From: Paracoccus denitrificans
GTDB lineage: Bacteria; Pseudomonadota; Alphaproteobacteria; Rhodobacterales; Rhodobacteraceae
Length of the DNA stretch: 64,000 nt
Direction: 5' to 3'
NCBI RefSeq assembly: GCF_900100045.1
Contig: NZ_FNEA01000016.1
Location: forward strand, 62,001-126,000
Made by a program: the position numbers and the translations under genes. Position 1 is the stretch's first letter, and the number at the start of each line of letters is the position of its first letter. The notes below the pieces were generated by a model that was given only the letters and a program-made list of their open reading frames with translations, was not told where the DNA came from and made no database searches. Below are positions 29,665 to 40,217 of the stretch, piece after piece.

Positions 29665-30459
29665 TCACCAGGCCGGGATGACGGCGCCCTGGTATTTTTC
29701 CTCGATGAACTGCTTCACCGCCGGGTCGTGATAGGCCTCGACCAGTTGCTTGGCCCAGGCCGCGTCCTCGTCGCCATTGCGCACCACGATGATGTTGGCA
29801 TAGGGGCTGTCGGGTTTTTCCATGGCGATGGCGTCCTCGTTCGGGTTGAGGCCGGCATCCAGCGCATAGTTGGTGTTGATGATGGCGATGTCGGCATCGG
29901 CCAGCGCGCGGGGCAGTTGCGCGGCGTCGAGTTCCAGGAACCTGAAGTTCTTGGGGTTCCCGGTCACGTCGAGCGGCGAAGGGGTGAGGCCGGTGTTCTC
30001 GGCCAGCGTGATCGCGCCCTTGTCCTGCAGGAGCAGCAGTGCGCGGCCGCCATTGGTCGGGTCGTTCGGGATCGCGACCTTGGCACCATCGGGCAGTTCG
30101 TCCAGCGATTTCAGCTTGTCCGAATAGACGCCCATCGGCGTGGTGATGGTCCTGGCGATGGCGACCAGGTCGAAGCCGCGGTCCTTGATCTGGTTGTCCA
30201 GATAGGGCTGGTGCTGGAAGCTGTTGGCTTGCAGGTCGCCATCGGCCAGCGCCTGGTTCGGCACCACGTAATCGGTGAACTCGACGATGTCGATGGTCAG
30301 GCCCTTGTCCTTGGCGACCTTGGCGACCTCTTCCATGATCTCGCCATGTTCCCCCGGCGAGACGCCGACCTTGATTTCCTCGGCCGAGACCATGGTGGCG
30401 GCCATGGTGGCAGAGATGGCGAGTGCCGAGGTCAGGGCGGCAAGGCTGAATGTGCGCAT
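29665..30459 (-). CDS. metQ: Methionine ABC transporter substrate-binding protein
   Basis: A 264-residue NlpA-family periplasmic protein that binds methionine for the MetNI importer. The signal peptide runs to about residue 26 (MVSAEE). The mature part opens with IKVGVSPGEHGEI and contains DGDLQANSFQHQPYLDNQ and VAIPNDPTNGGRALLLLQ, typical of the family. Unlike E. coli MetQ, there is no cysteine in the signal region, so it should be soluble rather than a lipoprotein. It is the last gene of the metNIQ operon, 16 bp after metI. Confidence 0.94.
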   Translation of the reverse strand: MRTFSLAALTSALAISATMAATMVSAEEIKVGVSPGEHGEIMEEVAKVAKDKGLTIDIVEFTDYVVPNQALADGDLQANSFQHQPYLDNQIKDRGFDLVAIARTITTPMGVYSDKLKSLDELPDGAKVAIPNDPTNGGRALLLLQDKGAITLAENTGLTPSPLDVTGNPKNFRFLELDAAQLPRALADADIAIINTNYALDAGLNPNEDAIAMEKPDSPYANIIVVRNGDEDAAWAKQLVEAYHDPAVKQFIEEKYQGAVIPAW

Positions 30460-30475
30460 GATTGGTCCTTTCTGC

Positions 30476-31156
30476 TTATCGGCCCCGGTTGCGGGGCGCG
30501 CGCTTGTCGAAACGGGCAGCGATCCATTCGCCGGCCGACTGCACCAGTTGCACCAGCACGATCAGGATCACGACCACGGCCAGCATCACCTCGGGCATGA
30601 AGCGCTGGTAGCCGTAGCGGATGCCGAGATCGCCCAGCCCCTCGCCGCCGACCGCGCCGACCATGGCGGAATAGCCGATCAGGCTGACCACGGCGAGCGT
30701 CAGGCCCAGGATGATGCCGGGCATCGCCTCGGGGATCAGCACCTTGCGGACGATCTGGCCGGGGGTGGCGCCCATGGCGCGGGCGGCCTCGATCAGGCCG
30801 GCATCGACTTCGCGGATGGCGGTCTCGATGAGGCGGGCGATGAAGGGCGCCGCGGCGATGGTCAGCGGCACGATGGCGGCGGTGGTGCCGATCGAGGTGC
30901 CGGCGATCAGCCGCGTGAACGGGATGATCGCCACCACCAGGATGATGAAGGGCGTCGAGCGCGCCGCATTCACCACCAGGCCGAGGGTGGTGTTCAGCCA
31001 GGGCGCCGAGAGCAGTTCGCCCCGGCGCGAGGTGGCCAGGAATACGCCCAGCGGCCCGCCGATCAGCGTGCCGATCAGGGTGGACATGGCGACCATGTAG
31101 AGCGTTTGCAGCGTCGCCTGCCACAGGATCGGGATCAGGTTAGCCGACATAGCCAA
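30476..31156 (-). CDS. metI: Methionine ABC transporter permease
   Basis: A 226-residue permease with about five to six membrane helices, forming the channel of the D/L-methionine importer. The ATPase-contact loop reads LIEAARAMGATPGQIVRKV near residue 140, and the C-terminal helix VMLAVVVILIVLVQLVQ is visible. It overlaps the metN 3' end by 17 bp, so the subunits are translationally coupled. Confidence 0.95.
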   Translation of the reverse strand: MAMSANLIPILWQATLQTLYMVAMSTLIGTLIGGPLGVFLATSRRGELLSAPWLNTTLGLVVNAARSTPFIILVVAIIPFTRLIAGTSIGTTAAIVPLTIAAAPFIARLIETAIREVDAGLIEAARAMGATPGQIVRKVLIPEAMPGIILGLTLAVVSLIGYSAMVGAVGGEGLGDLGIRYGYQRFMPEVMLAVVVILIVLVQLVQSAGEWIAARFDKRAPRNRGR

Positions 31157-32186
31157 GCACCTCGGTCAGAAGCCCGTGTTCTTCCAGGAAGCGGCGCGAT
31201 TCCTCCAGCCGCGCGGCAGGCAGGGCGACGATCAGGCTGCCGAAGGGCTTGGTCCCGATCTCTTCGATGGCGCCGGCCAGGATGTTGATGCTGATGCCGC
31301 GCTCGGCCGTCAGCCGCGCCAGCATCGGGTCGGTGGCATGGCTGCCGATGAAGGTGATCTGCGTGACCGCCTGTGCCTCGGGACCCTGCGGCGTGTCCTG
31401 CATCTGGCCGGCGACGAATTGCGGCACGGCGACGCCGGTGACGCCGGTCAGGAACGAGCGCGTGGTGGGATGGGCGGGTTTCGAGAATACTTCGTAGGTT
31501 TCGCCGGTCTCGACGATGCGGCCGCCCTCGATCACCGCCACATGGCTGCAGATGTCGCGCACCACCGCCATTTCATGGGTGATGAGCAGGATGGTCAGGC
31601 CCAGTTCGCGGTTGATGCGCTGCAAGAGTTCCAGCACCTGCCGCGTGGTGTCGGGGTCGAGCGCCGAGGTCGCCTCGTCCGACAAGAGTACGCGCGGCCC
31701 GGTGGCAAGCGCGCGGGCGATGCCGACGCGCTGTTTCTGGCCGCCGGAAAGCTCGGCCGGATAGCGGCCGGCTTGCGCGGTCAGGCCGACGCGCTCGATC
31801 AGTTCCGCGATGCGGGGGGCGATCCTGGCGCGGTCCTCGCCGGCGATCTCCAGCGGCAGGGCGATGTTCTCGGCAACGGTGCGGCTGGCCAGCAGGTTGA
31901 AATGCTGGAAGATCATGCCGACCTCGCGCCGGATGCGGCGCAGGCTGGCATCCGAGGCGGCACCCACGTCACGCTCGTTCACGATCACCTTGCCAGCGCT
32001 GGGACGTTCCAGCCCGTTCACCATGCGCAGAAGCGTCGACTTGCCGGCGCCGGAACGGCCGATGATGCCGGTGATCGCGCCCTGCGGCACGTCCAGCCAG
32101 ATGTCGTGCAGCGCCACGACATCGCTGTCGCCCTTTTGCGGATAACGGCGCGTCACGCCCTGAAATGAGATTGCCGGCCCTGTCAT
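31140..32186 (-). CDS. metN: Methionine ABC transporter ATP-binding protein
   Basis: A 348-residue ATPase: Walker A GRSGAGKST (near residue 42), signature LSGGQKQR, Walker B VLLSDEATSALD, switch histidine in LITHEMAVV. The last 80 or so residues form the NIL domain that binds cytoplasmic methionine and inhibits transport in known MetN proteins. The chosen ATG at 32186 begins MTGPAISFQGVTRRY; the longer open frame upstream is not family-like. It is first of metNIQ. I see no SAM-II riboswitch-like leader in the 132 bp before it. Confidence 0.95.
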   Translation of the reverse strand: MTGPAISFQGVTRRYPQKGDSDVVALHDIWLDVPQGAITGIIGRSGAGKSTLLRMVNGLERPSAGKVIVNERDVGAASDASLRRIRREVGMIFQHFNLLASRTVAENIALPLEIAGEDRARIAPRIAELIERVGLTAQAGRYPAELSGGQKQRVGIARALATGPRVLLSDEATSALDPDTTRQVLELLQRINRELGLTILLITHEMAVVRDICSHVAVIEGGRIVETGETYEVFSKPAHPTTRSFLTGVTGVAVPQFVAGQMQDTPQGPEAQAVTQITFIGSHATDPMLARLTAERGISINILAGAIEEIGTKPFGSLIVALPAARLEESRRFLEEHGLLTEVLGYVG

Positions 32187-32318
32187 CGCCCTTGCCTTGA
32201 ATGTCAGGCGAGACCTATGCCCGCCGGGCCGGGCTTTGCAAGGGGCTGGCACCCCGCAAAAGGGCAATGCCATTCCAAACCGGGCCGGCCGGATGGAATG
32301 GCGTTCTTTTCGGGGGCG

Positions 32319-33062
32319 TTACGCTGCGGAAAGCGCGGCGATGATCGGGCCGAAATCCTCGGCCTTGAGGCTGGCGCCGCCGACCAGCGCGCCGTTCACA
32401 TGCGGGATGGCAAATATCTCGGCCGCGTTGCCCGGCTTGACCGAACCGCCGTAGAGCAGGGCGAAGTCGGCGCCGTCGCCCAGACGGGCCGACAGGCGCT
32501 CGCGCATCAGGGCATGCACCTCGGCGATCTGGTCGGAGGTGGGCGTGCGGCCGGTGCCGATGGCCCAGACCGGCTCATAGGCGATCACCGTGTTCGCGGC
32601 CGTCGCGCCATCCGGGACCGAGCCGGCAAGCTGGGCCGAGATCACGTCGAGCGTCTGGCCGGCGTCCCGCTGCACCTCGGTCTCGCCGACGCAGATCACC
32701 GCGACAAGCCCAGCCTCATGCGCGGCGGCCGCCTTGGCGCGCACCTGTTCGTCGGTCTCGGCATGGTCGGTGCGACGCTCGGAATGGCCGAGGATGACGT
32801 GGCTCGAGCCCGCATCGCGAAGCTGGGCGGCGGCGATGTCGCCGGTATGGGCGCCCGAGGTCTTGGCGTGGCAATCCTGGCCGCCGACAGCGATCCTGCC
32901 CTGGCTGCGGGCGGCCATGGGGTGGATCAGCGTGGCGGGCGGGCAGATCAGCACCTCGCAGCCGGGTGCCGGGTGATCGGCCAGCAGCCGGTCGATCTCG
33001 GCCAGTGCGGCCAGGGTTCCGTTCATCTTCCAGTTGCCGGCGGCGAGCTTGCGCGGGGCCAT
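32319..33062 (-). CDS. tpiA: Triosephosphate isomerase
   Basis: Interconverts dihydroxyacetone phosphate and glyceraldehyde-3-phosphate in glycolysis and gluconeogenesis. The 247-residue TIM barrel has the N-terminal lysine in AGNWKMNG, the catalytic histidine in ILGHSERR (near residue 93), the catalytic glutamate in [11 protein letters not shown] (near residue 165) and the phosphate-binding [11 protein letters not shown]. It is monocistronic on the minus strand between metN and the Fe-S carrier gene. Confidence 0.98.
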   Translation of the reverse strand: MAPRKLAAGNWKMNGTLAALAEIDRLLADHPAPGCEVLICPPATLIHPMAARSQGRIAVGGQDCHAKTSGAHTGDIAAAQLRDAGSSHVILGHSERRTDHAETDEQVRAKAAAAHEAGLVAVICVGETEVQRDAGQTLDVISAQLAGSVPDGATAANTVIAYEPVWAIGTGRTPTSDQIAEVHALMRERLSARLGDGADFALLYGGSVKPGNAAEIFAIPHVNGALVGGASLKAEDFGPIIAALSAA

Positions 33063-33162
33063 CTGCCTCTCCCTCTGTCTTGGTCTGACAGGGATTAGGC
33101 CGGGGGGTCCCCGCGATCAAGACGGCTGGCGCGATGTGGGCGCTAACTTGCGGCAAAAAGGC

Positions 33163-33534
33163 TCAGGCTTTCGCGCGCGAGCCTTCCAGCGGGGCGAAGT
33201 TGACCGATTCGCCGCAGCCGCAGCTGTCGGTGACATTCGGGTTGCGGAACTTGAAGCCGGATTCCAAGAGGCCGGATTCATAGTCGATCTCGGTCCCGAA
33301 CAGGAACATCTGCGCGGTAGGGGCGATCAGCACCCGCGCCTCGCCCTGTTCGACCACCTCGTCGCCCGGGGCGGGGGTTTCGGCTAGTTCCATGGTGTAT
33401 TCCATGCCGGCGCAGCCGCCCTTCTTCAGGCCGATGCGCAGCCCGCTGGCGGATTTCTGGGCCATGAGCCTGGCGATCTGCCGCTCGGCCGCCTGGGTGA
33501 TGGTCACGGGGGATTTGCCGGGGATCGAAAACAT
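33163..33534 (-). CDS. A-type iron-sulfur carrier (HesB/IscA/SufA family)
   Basis: A 123-residue Fe-S scaffold/carrier. The three cluster-binding cysteines are in [10 protein letters not shown] (near residue 41) and DSCGCGES (near residue 106), the spacing of A-type carriers that hand clusters to apo-enzymes such as aconitase. No suf or isc genes adjoin it, so whether it is SufA-, IscA- or ErpA-like cannot be told from context. It is divergent from rpsD. Confidence 0.92.
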   Translation of the reverse strand: MFSIPGKSPVTITQAAERQIARLMAQKSASGLRIGLKKGGCAGMEYTMELAETPAPGDEVVEQGEARVLIAPTAQMFLFGTEIDYESGLLESGFKFRNPNVTDSCGCGESVNFAPLEGSRAKA

Positions 33535-33604
33535 CTCGGGCCTTTTTATGTTCGCTGTCTCTCATTTAGGGGCATCGAAGCTGCCGCTCAAGGGCCAGGG
33601 GCGC

Positions 33605-33632
33605 TTGACTCGGGTGCCGATGCGGCTATAAG
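33605..33632 (+). promoter_or_regulatory. rpsD promoter
   Basis: TTGACT (33605-33610), 16-bp spacer, TATAAG (33627-33632). This is one of the best sigma-70-like promoters in the window, placed about 100 bp before rpsD, so the mRNA has a leader of about 93 nt. Confidence 0.8.
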
Positions 33633-33639
33633 CGCCGCT

Positions 33640-33732
33640 TCATTGGTGTTGGTGGACCCCGCAAGGGGAACCCTGTCAGGCATCTTGCCAGAGGACAACG
33701 CCCTTCGACAACGTAAAAGAAGGAGATCAGCG
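33640..33732 (+). promoter_or_regulatory. Structured rpsD mRNA leader (candidate S4 control site)
   Basis: The leader folds into CCCC-GCAA-GGGG (33657-33668), a GNRA tetraloop hairpin, and GGCA-TCT-TGCC (33679-33689), before the strong ribosome site AAGGAGAT. S4 represses its own operon by binding leader mRNA in other bacteria; an equivalent role here is inference. Confidence 0.4.
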
Positions 33733-34353
33733 ATGACCAAACGCACCGCTGCCAAGTACAAGATCGACCGCCGCATGGGCGAAAACATCTGGGGCCGCGC
33801 CAAGTCGCCGCTCAACCGCCGCGAATACGGCCCCGGCCAGCACGGCCAGCGCCGCAAGGGCAAGCTGTCGGATTTCGGCACCCAGCTGCGCGCCAAGCAG
33901 AAGCTGAAAGGCTATTACGGCGACCTGACCGAGAAGCAGTTCCGTCGCATCTATGCCGAGGCCGAGCGCGTCAAGGGCGACACCGGCGAGAACCTGATCG
34001 GCCTCCTGGAGCGCCGCCTGGACGCCGTGATCTATCGCGCCAAGTTCGTGCCGACCATCTTCGCCGCCCGCCAGTTCGTGAACCACGGCCATGTCGAGGT
34101 GAACGGCAAGCGCGTGAACATCGCCTCGTATCGCGTCAAGGAAGGCGACGTGGTCTCGATCCGCGAGCGGTCGCGCCAACTGGCCATCGTGCTGGAATCG
34201 GTGGGCCTGGCCGAGCGTGACGTGCCGGACTACCTGGAAGTGGACCACAACAAGATGACCGCGACCTTCGTGCGCACTCCGGCCCTGGGCGACGTGCCCT
34301 ATGCCGTGCAGATGGAGCCGAACCTGGTCGTCGAATTCTACGCGAAGAACTGA
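33733..34353 (+). CDS. rpsD: 30S ribosomal protein S4
   Basis: Primary 16S rRNA-binding protein that starts 30S assembly. The 206-residue product begins [16 protein letters not shown] and contains the S4 RNA-binding domain (about residues 95-160: [32 protein letters not shown]). It lacks the N-terminal zinc cysteines of some S4 proteins. The ATG at 33733 has AAGGAGAT at the right distance. It stands alone, as is usual in alphaproteobacteria, and ends at a terminator that is the outer part of the 34378 repeat. Confidence 0.97.
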   Translation: MTKRTAAKYKIDRRMGENIWGRAKSPLNRREYGPGQHGQRRKGKLSDFGTQLRAKQKLKGYYGDLTEKQFRRIYAEAERVKGDTGENLIGLLERRLDAVIYRAKFVPTIFAARQFVNHGHVEVNGKRVNIASYRVKEGDVVSIRERSRQLAIVLESVGLAERDVPDYLEVDHNKMTATFVRTPALGDVPYAVQMEPNLVVEFYAKN

Positions 34354-34377
34354 TCCTTTCGGGATCGCAGGTTTCAG

Positions 34378-34450
34378 GGCCGTCCCTTCTGGGGCGGCCT
34401 TTTCGCTTGTGGGGCCGTTGCGGTGAGTATTTGGGGAACGAAGAAGCCGG
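34378..34450 (+). repeat. 73-bp inverted repeat, left copy (contains rpsD terminator)
   Basis: Starts with a terminator, GGCCGTCCC-TTCT-GGGGCGGCC-TTTT, then about 45 bp ending GAGTATTTGGGGAACGAAGA-AGCCGG. Its reverse complement recurs at 35229-35301 with 4 mismatches in 73 bp and no gaps. The GTATTTGG tail links it to the dispersed elements at 6041 and 29605. Confidence 0.85.
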
Positions 34451-34533
34451 GTGCCGTTCACAATCCGGCAAGCGCGGGGCGAGCGGCTTGCATGGTGGCG
34501 GCATATTCGGGAAAACCGGCGCGCAGGAAGCAC

Positions 34534-35160
34534 ATGGGGGAGGCGATGCGGGCACTGGTTGCCGCTTTGATCGGGATGATGGGATTCTCGCTGCCCGTGG
34601 CGGCGCAGGAGAAGCCGGCGAAGGACGAGCGGCTCTGGACTTGCGAGACCTCGATCGCGGGTGAGAAGACCGAGATCAACTATGTCCGCGATGCCGAGTT
34701 TCGCCAGAATGTCGGGCGGATGGAAAAGAACTTCTCTGGCTGGGGGCGGATCACCTGTCCGGGCTATGTCACCCTGCGCGAAATCCTGCGGCGCAACGAG
34801 ATGAGCGACGACGGCAGCTATTGCCTGCTCTGGGACAAGCAGAACGACACCTATATCGGCGCGCAGAAGGGCGCGCGCAAAGGTAATGCGCTGTGCCGCA
34901 AGACCCTGTGCGAGCGGGTGAACTCGGCGCGGCAGGCGACCTTCCGCAACGCCAATGCGCTGGCGCTGGCCGGCTATGACGCGGTGACGCAGCGGCCCGG
35001 CGCCACGATCCTGGCCGCGACCTCGGGGCAGATGGTGGGCACGCTGGAGGCGGCAGGGGCGGCGGCCATGGGCGTGGCGGCCTCGCCGGTGGCGGTCGGC
35101 TCGCTGGTGATCGGCTCGGCCGCCGTGGGCGGAACCATGTGGTATTGCGCCGAGGAATAG
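34534..35160 (+). CDS. Hypothetical small secreted protein between inverted repeats
   Basis: A 208-residue protein of no family I recognise. A signal peptide ends near VAAQE (residue 26). The mature part has CETSIAGEKTEINYVRD, a GRITCPGYVTLREIL stretch, four or more cysteines (TCE, TCP, YCLL, LCRKTLC), and an unusual Gly/Ala/Val-rich hydrophobic segment at about residues 160-200 ending WYCAEE. It may be membrane-associated through that C-terminal segment. I chose the ATG at 34534; the one at 34546 is also possible, and an upstream GTG at 34423 would fall inside the repeat and give no signal peptide. The gene lies entirely between the two 73-bp repeats. Confidence 0.6.
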   Translation: MGEAMRALVAALIGMMGFSLPVAAQEKPAKDERLWTCETSIAGEKTEINYVRDAEFRQNVGRMEKNFSGWGRITCPGYVTLREILRRNEMSDDGSYCLLWDKQNDTYIGAQKGARKGNALCRKTLCERVNSARQATFRNANALALAGYDAVTQRPGATILAATSGQMVGTLEAAGAAAMGVAASPVAVGSLVIGSAAVGGTMWYCAEE

Positions 35161-35228
35161 GCGGCCTCGCGCGGCCTGCGCTTTCACCGTTTTCCGAACA
35201 TCCTTCCGGCGGCCCGGCAAGGCTCCCG

Positions 35229-35301
35229 CCGGCTTCTTCGTTCCTCAAATACTCACTGCAACGGTCCCACAAGCGAAAAGGCCGCCCCCGAAGGGACGGC
35301 C
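35229..35301 (-). repeat. 73-bp inverted repeat, right copy (contains acnA terminator)
   Basis: Reverse complement of 34378-34450 at 69 of 73 positions. Read on the minus strand it gives GGCCGTCCC-TTCG-GGGGCGGCC-TTTT just after acnA, so it acts as the acnA terminator. The two copies point toward each other across the small secreted-protein gene. Confidence 0.85.
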
Positions 35302-35326
35302 TGCTAAACTCGCCCTGTGATGCGGA

Positions 35327-38086
<2,760 letters not shown>

Positions 38087-38182
38087 GGACTCGGCTCCCT
38101 ATCCTTGAAGAGGTGGCTGAATGGCGGTGCTGCCTTGTCATTTGCCCCTTTTCGGCATGGGGATCAAGGGGCGGGGCAAGAT

Positions 38183-38192
38183 TTGTATACAA
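38183..38192. promoter_or_regulatory. Palindrome in the acnA upstream region
   Basis: TTGTATACAA is a perfect 10-bp palindrome in a short AT-rich stretch of a GC-rich gap, about 100 bp upstream of acnA. It resembles operators of GntR-type regulators and overlaps a possible minus-strand -10 (TATACA). The binder is unknown. Confidence 0.45.
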
Positions 38193-38352
38193 TGGTATTC
38201 CAAATTTTTGCCGCGGTTGCAAGGGTTGCAAGATGTGGGTTTTGCATCACGGTCACGCGGCGGGAACGGCGCACTAACAAAGCATTGATTTGTCGTTCCC
38301 CTGCCGGGCGGTTTACCTGTTGCGGATCGGAAGAGCCGGGAAAACGGACAAT

Positions 38353-39444
38353 ATGGCTGCAAGGCGCATCAAGACGACGGCCCGGGGGCAAGAGCGGAAG
38401 GCGGCGATCCTGCCGGGGCTGGCCTGCGCCCTGTGGGTGCTGCTGGGCGGATTTGCCGCGCCGGCATGGGCGCAGGACGCCACGCCCGGCCCGGCCCCGG
38501 AAGCGGCCCCCGCGACAGCGCCGGCGGCTGCCCCGATGGGATCGCAGCCCCGCGAGGGTGGCGCGGCGACCGACGCCGCGCCGGCCTTTCTTGCCGAAGA
38601 GGACGAGGATGACGGCGTCATCGGCCTGATCGAGGCGCCCGAGGGTGCGCCGGGCGTCCCGGCCGAGGGGATGCCGCCGGCCATGGACCCCGATGCGCTG
38701 GCGGCCTCGGGCATGGTTTCCTTTGCCGAGGTGCAGCCGCGCGCCCGCATGATGGGTCCGGTGGGCCACCCGCCCGTGGTGGTCGAGCTTTTCACCTCGC
38801 AGGGCTGCTCGTCCTGCCCGCCGGCCGACGAACTGCTGGCCGATCTGGCCGATCGCGAGGACGTGCTGGCCTTGTCCTGGCATGTGGATTACTGGGATTA
38901 TCTGGGCTGGGCCGATGAATTCGCCCGCCCCGAATTCACTCGCCGCCAACAGACCTATGCGCACCAGACGGGCGAGCGGGCCATCTATACGCCGCAGATC
39001 ATCGTCGGCGGCACCGATACGCTGATCGCGCTGCGCCCGGCCGAGTTGATGGGCCTGCTTCAGACCCAGATGGCCCGGCCGGCGCCGGTCATGGTCTCGT
39101 CCAGCCAGGGCAAGGACGGCTATCGCATCGAGCTGACGCCGCGCGGCGCCATCTCGGGCCGGGTGGCGATCATCCTGGTGCGCTATGCGCCGCAACGGCA
39201 CGTGGCGATCAAGGCGGGCGAGAACCGCGGCATGGCGCTGGAATACCGCAACGTGGTGCTGGCGGTCGAGCGCATCGCCGAATGGGACGGTCGCACCCCC
39301 CTGCGCATGACCGTCAGGCGCGACAGCCAGAACAGCGCCGATTTCCCCGACGATACCCGCCATGCCATCCTGGCGCAGGAACTGGGCCGCGGCGACCCGC
39401 ATTCGGCCAGCGGTCCGATTCTGGCCGCGATCCGGCTGGACTGA
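38353..39444 (+). CDS. Secreted DUF1223-family thioredoxin-fold protein
   Basis: A 363-residue exported protein. The signal (about residues 1-40, ending APAWAQ) is followed by an acidic Ala/Pro-rich linker to about residue 130, then the DUF1223 domain beginning VVVELFTSQGCSSCPPADELL, whose CSSC is a thioredoxin-like redox motif, and LSWHVDYWDYLGW. It may be a periplasmic thiol redox protein, but the function is unproven. The ATG at 38353 is chosen because it starts a normal signal peptide; an upstream ATG (38290) adds 21 poorly fitting residues. It is divergent from acnA. Confidence 0.82.
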   Translation: MAARRIKTTARGQERKAAILPGLACALWVLLGGFAAPAWAQDATPGPAPEAAPATAPAAAPMGSQPREGGAATDAAPAFLAEEDEDDGVIGLIEAPEGAPGVPAEGMPPAMDPDALAASGMVSFAEVQPRARMMGPVGHPPVVVELFTSQGCSSCPPADELLADLADREDVLALSWHVDYWDYLGWADEFARPEFTRRQQTYAHQTGERAIYTPQIIVGGTDTLIALRPAELMGLLQTQMARPAPVMVSSSQGKDGYRIELTPRGAISGRVAIILVRYAPQRHVAIKAGENRGMALEYRNVVLAVERIAEWDGRTPLRMTVRRDSQNSADFPDDTRHAILAQELGRGDPHSASGPILAAIRLD

Positions 39445-39541
39445 CGCGGCCGGACCGATGCGGCCGGACCCAAGGCCCGCCGCTTGCGCCGCCGCCCCGG
39501 CCGGGGCAGAACCCCGGCATCGTTGCACAGAGGAGCCCGCC

Positions 39542-40147
39542 TTGACCGAATCGCGCAAGATCAACCCCTGGCTCAAGGCCGCGCTGGAATTCGGCCCGCT
39601 GATCCTGTTCTTTCTGGTCTTCATGCGCTTTCGCGACCAGACCGTCAGCCTGGCGGGCCGCGACTATTCCGGCTTCATCCTGGCGACGCTGGCCTTCGTG
39701 CCGGTCCTGGCGCTTAGCACGCTGGCGCTGTGGCGGCTGACGGGCAGGCTTTCGCCCATGCAGGTCGCCACGCTGGTGCTGGTGGTGGTCTTCGGCGGGT
39801 TGTCGGTCTGGCTGAACGACCCGAAATTCTTCAAGATGAAGCCGACGATCATCTACCTGATCTTCGCCGCGCTTCTGGGCACCAGCCTGGCCCTGCGCCG
39901 CAACTGGCTGGAACTGGTCATGTCCGAGGCGCTGCCGATGAATGCCGAGGGCTGGCGTATCCTGACCCTGCGCATGGCATTGCTGTTCCTGGGCCTTGCC
40001 GCGGCGAACGAGGCGGTCTGGCGGCTGATGTCCGAAACCGCCTGGGTGAATTTCAAGACCTTCGGCCTGCCGGCGATCATGGTGGCGTTCTTCATCGCCA
40101 ATTCGCGGCTTTTCGAGCGTCACGCCCAGCCCCGCGACGGCGAATAG
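39542..40147 (+). CDS. yciB: Inner-membrane septation/intracellular-transport protein YciB (IspZ family)
   Basis: A 201-residue inner-membrane protein with five to six helices. Family features include NPWLKAALEFGPLILFF near the start, the WLNDPKFFKMKPTIIY stretch near residue 100, and the LRMALLFLGLAAANEAVWR helix. YciB proteins influence cell-envelope integrity and septation. The start is TTG at 39542, supported by AGGAG (39531-39535) 6 bp before it; the next in-frame ATG would remove the first conserved helix. It follows the DUF1223 gene by 97 bp. Confidence 0.88.
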   Translation: MTESRKINPWLKAALEFGPLILFFLVFMRFRDQTVSLAGRDYSGFILATLAFVPVLALSTLALWRLTGRLSPMQVATLVLVVVFGGLSVWLNDPKFFKMKPTIIYLIFAALLGTSLALRRNWLELVMSEALPMNAEGWRILTLRMALLFLGLAAANEAVWRLMSETAWVNFKTFGLPAIMVAFFIANSRLFERHAQPRDGE

Positions 40148-40217
40148 CGCCCGCTGCACCCCTTGCATGGCTGGCCGGGCGGGGGTAACCGGAATCCCTG
40201 ACCATCAGGAGCGAGCC

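Noticed and set aside
32187..32318. Possible SAM-II riboswitch before metN
   Set aside because: No recognisable SAM-II pseudoknot core in the 132-bp gap; only a short GC-rich stem.
34423..34533. GTG start at 34423 for the small secreted protein
   Set aside because: It would place the N-terminus inside the repeated 73-bp element and hide the signal peptide; 34534 or 34546 fits better.
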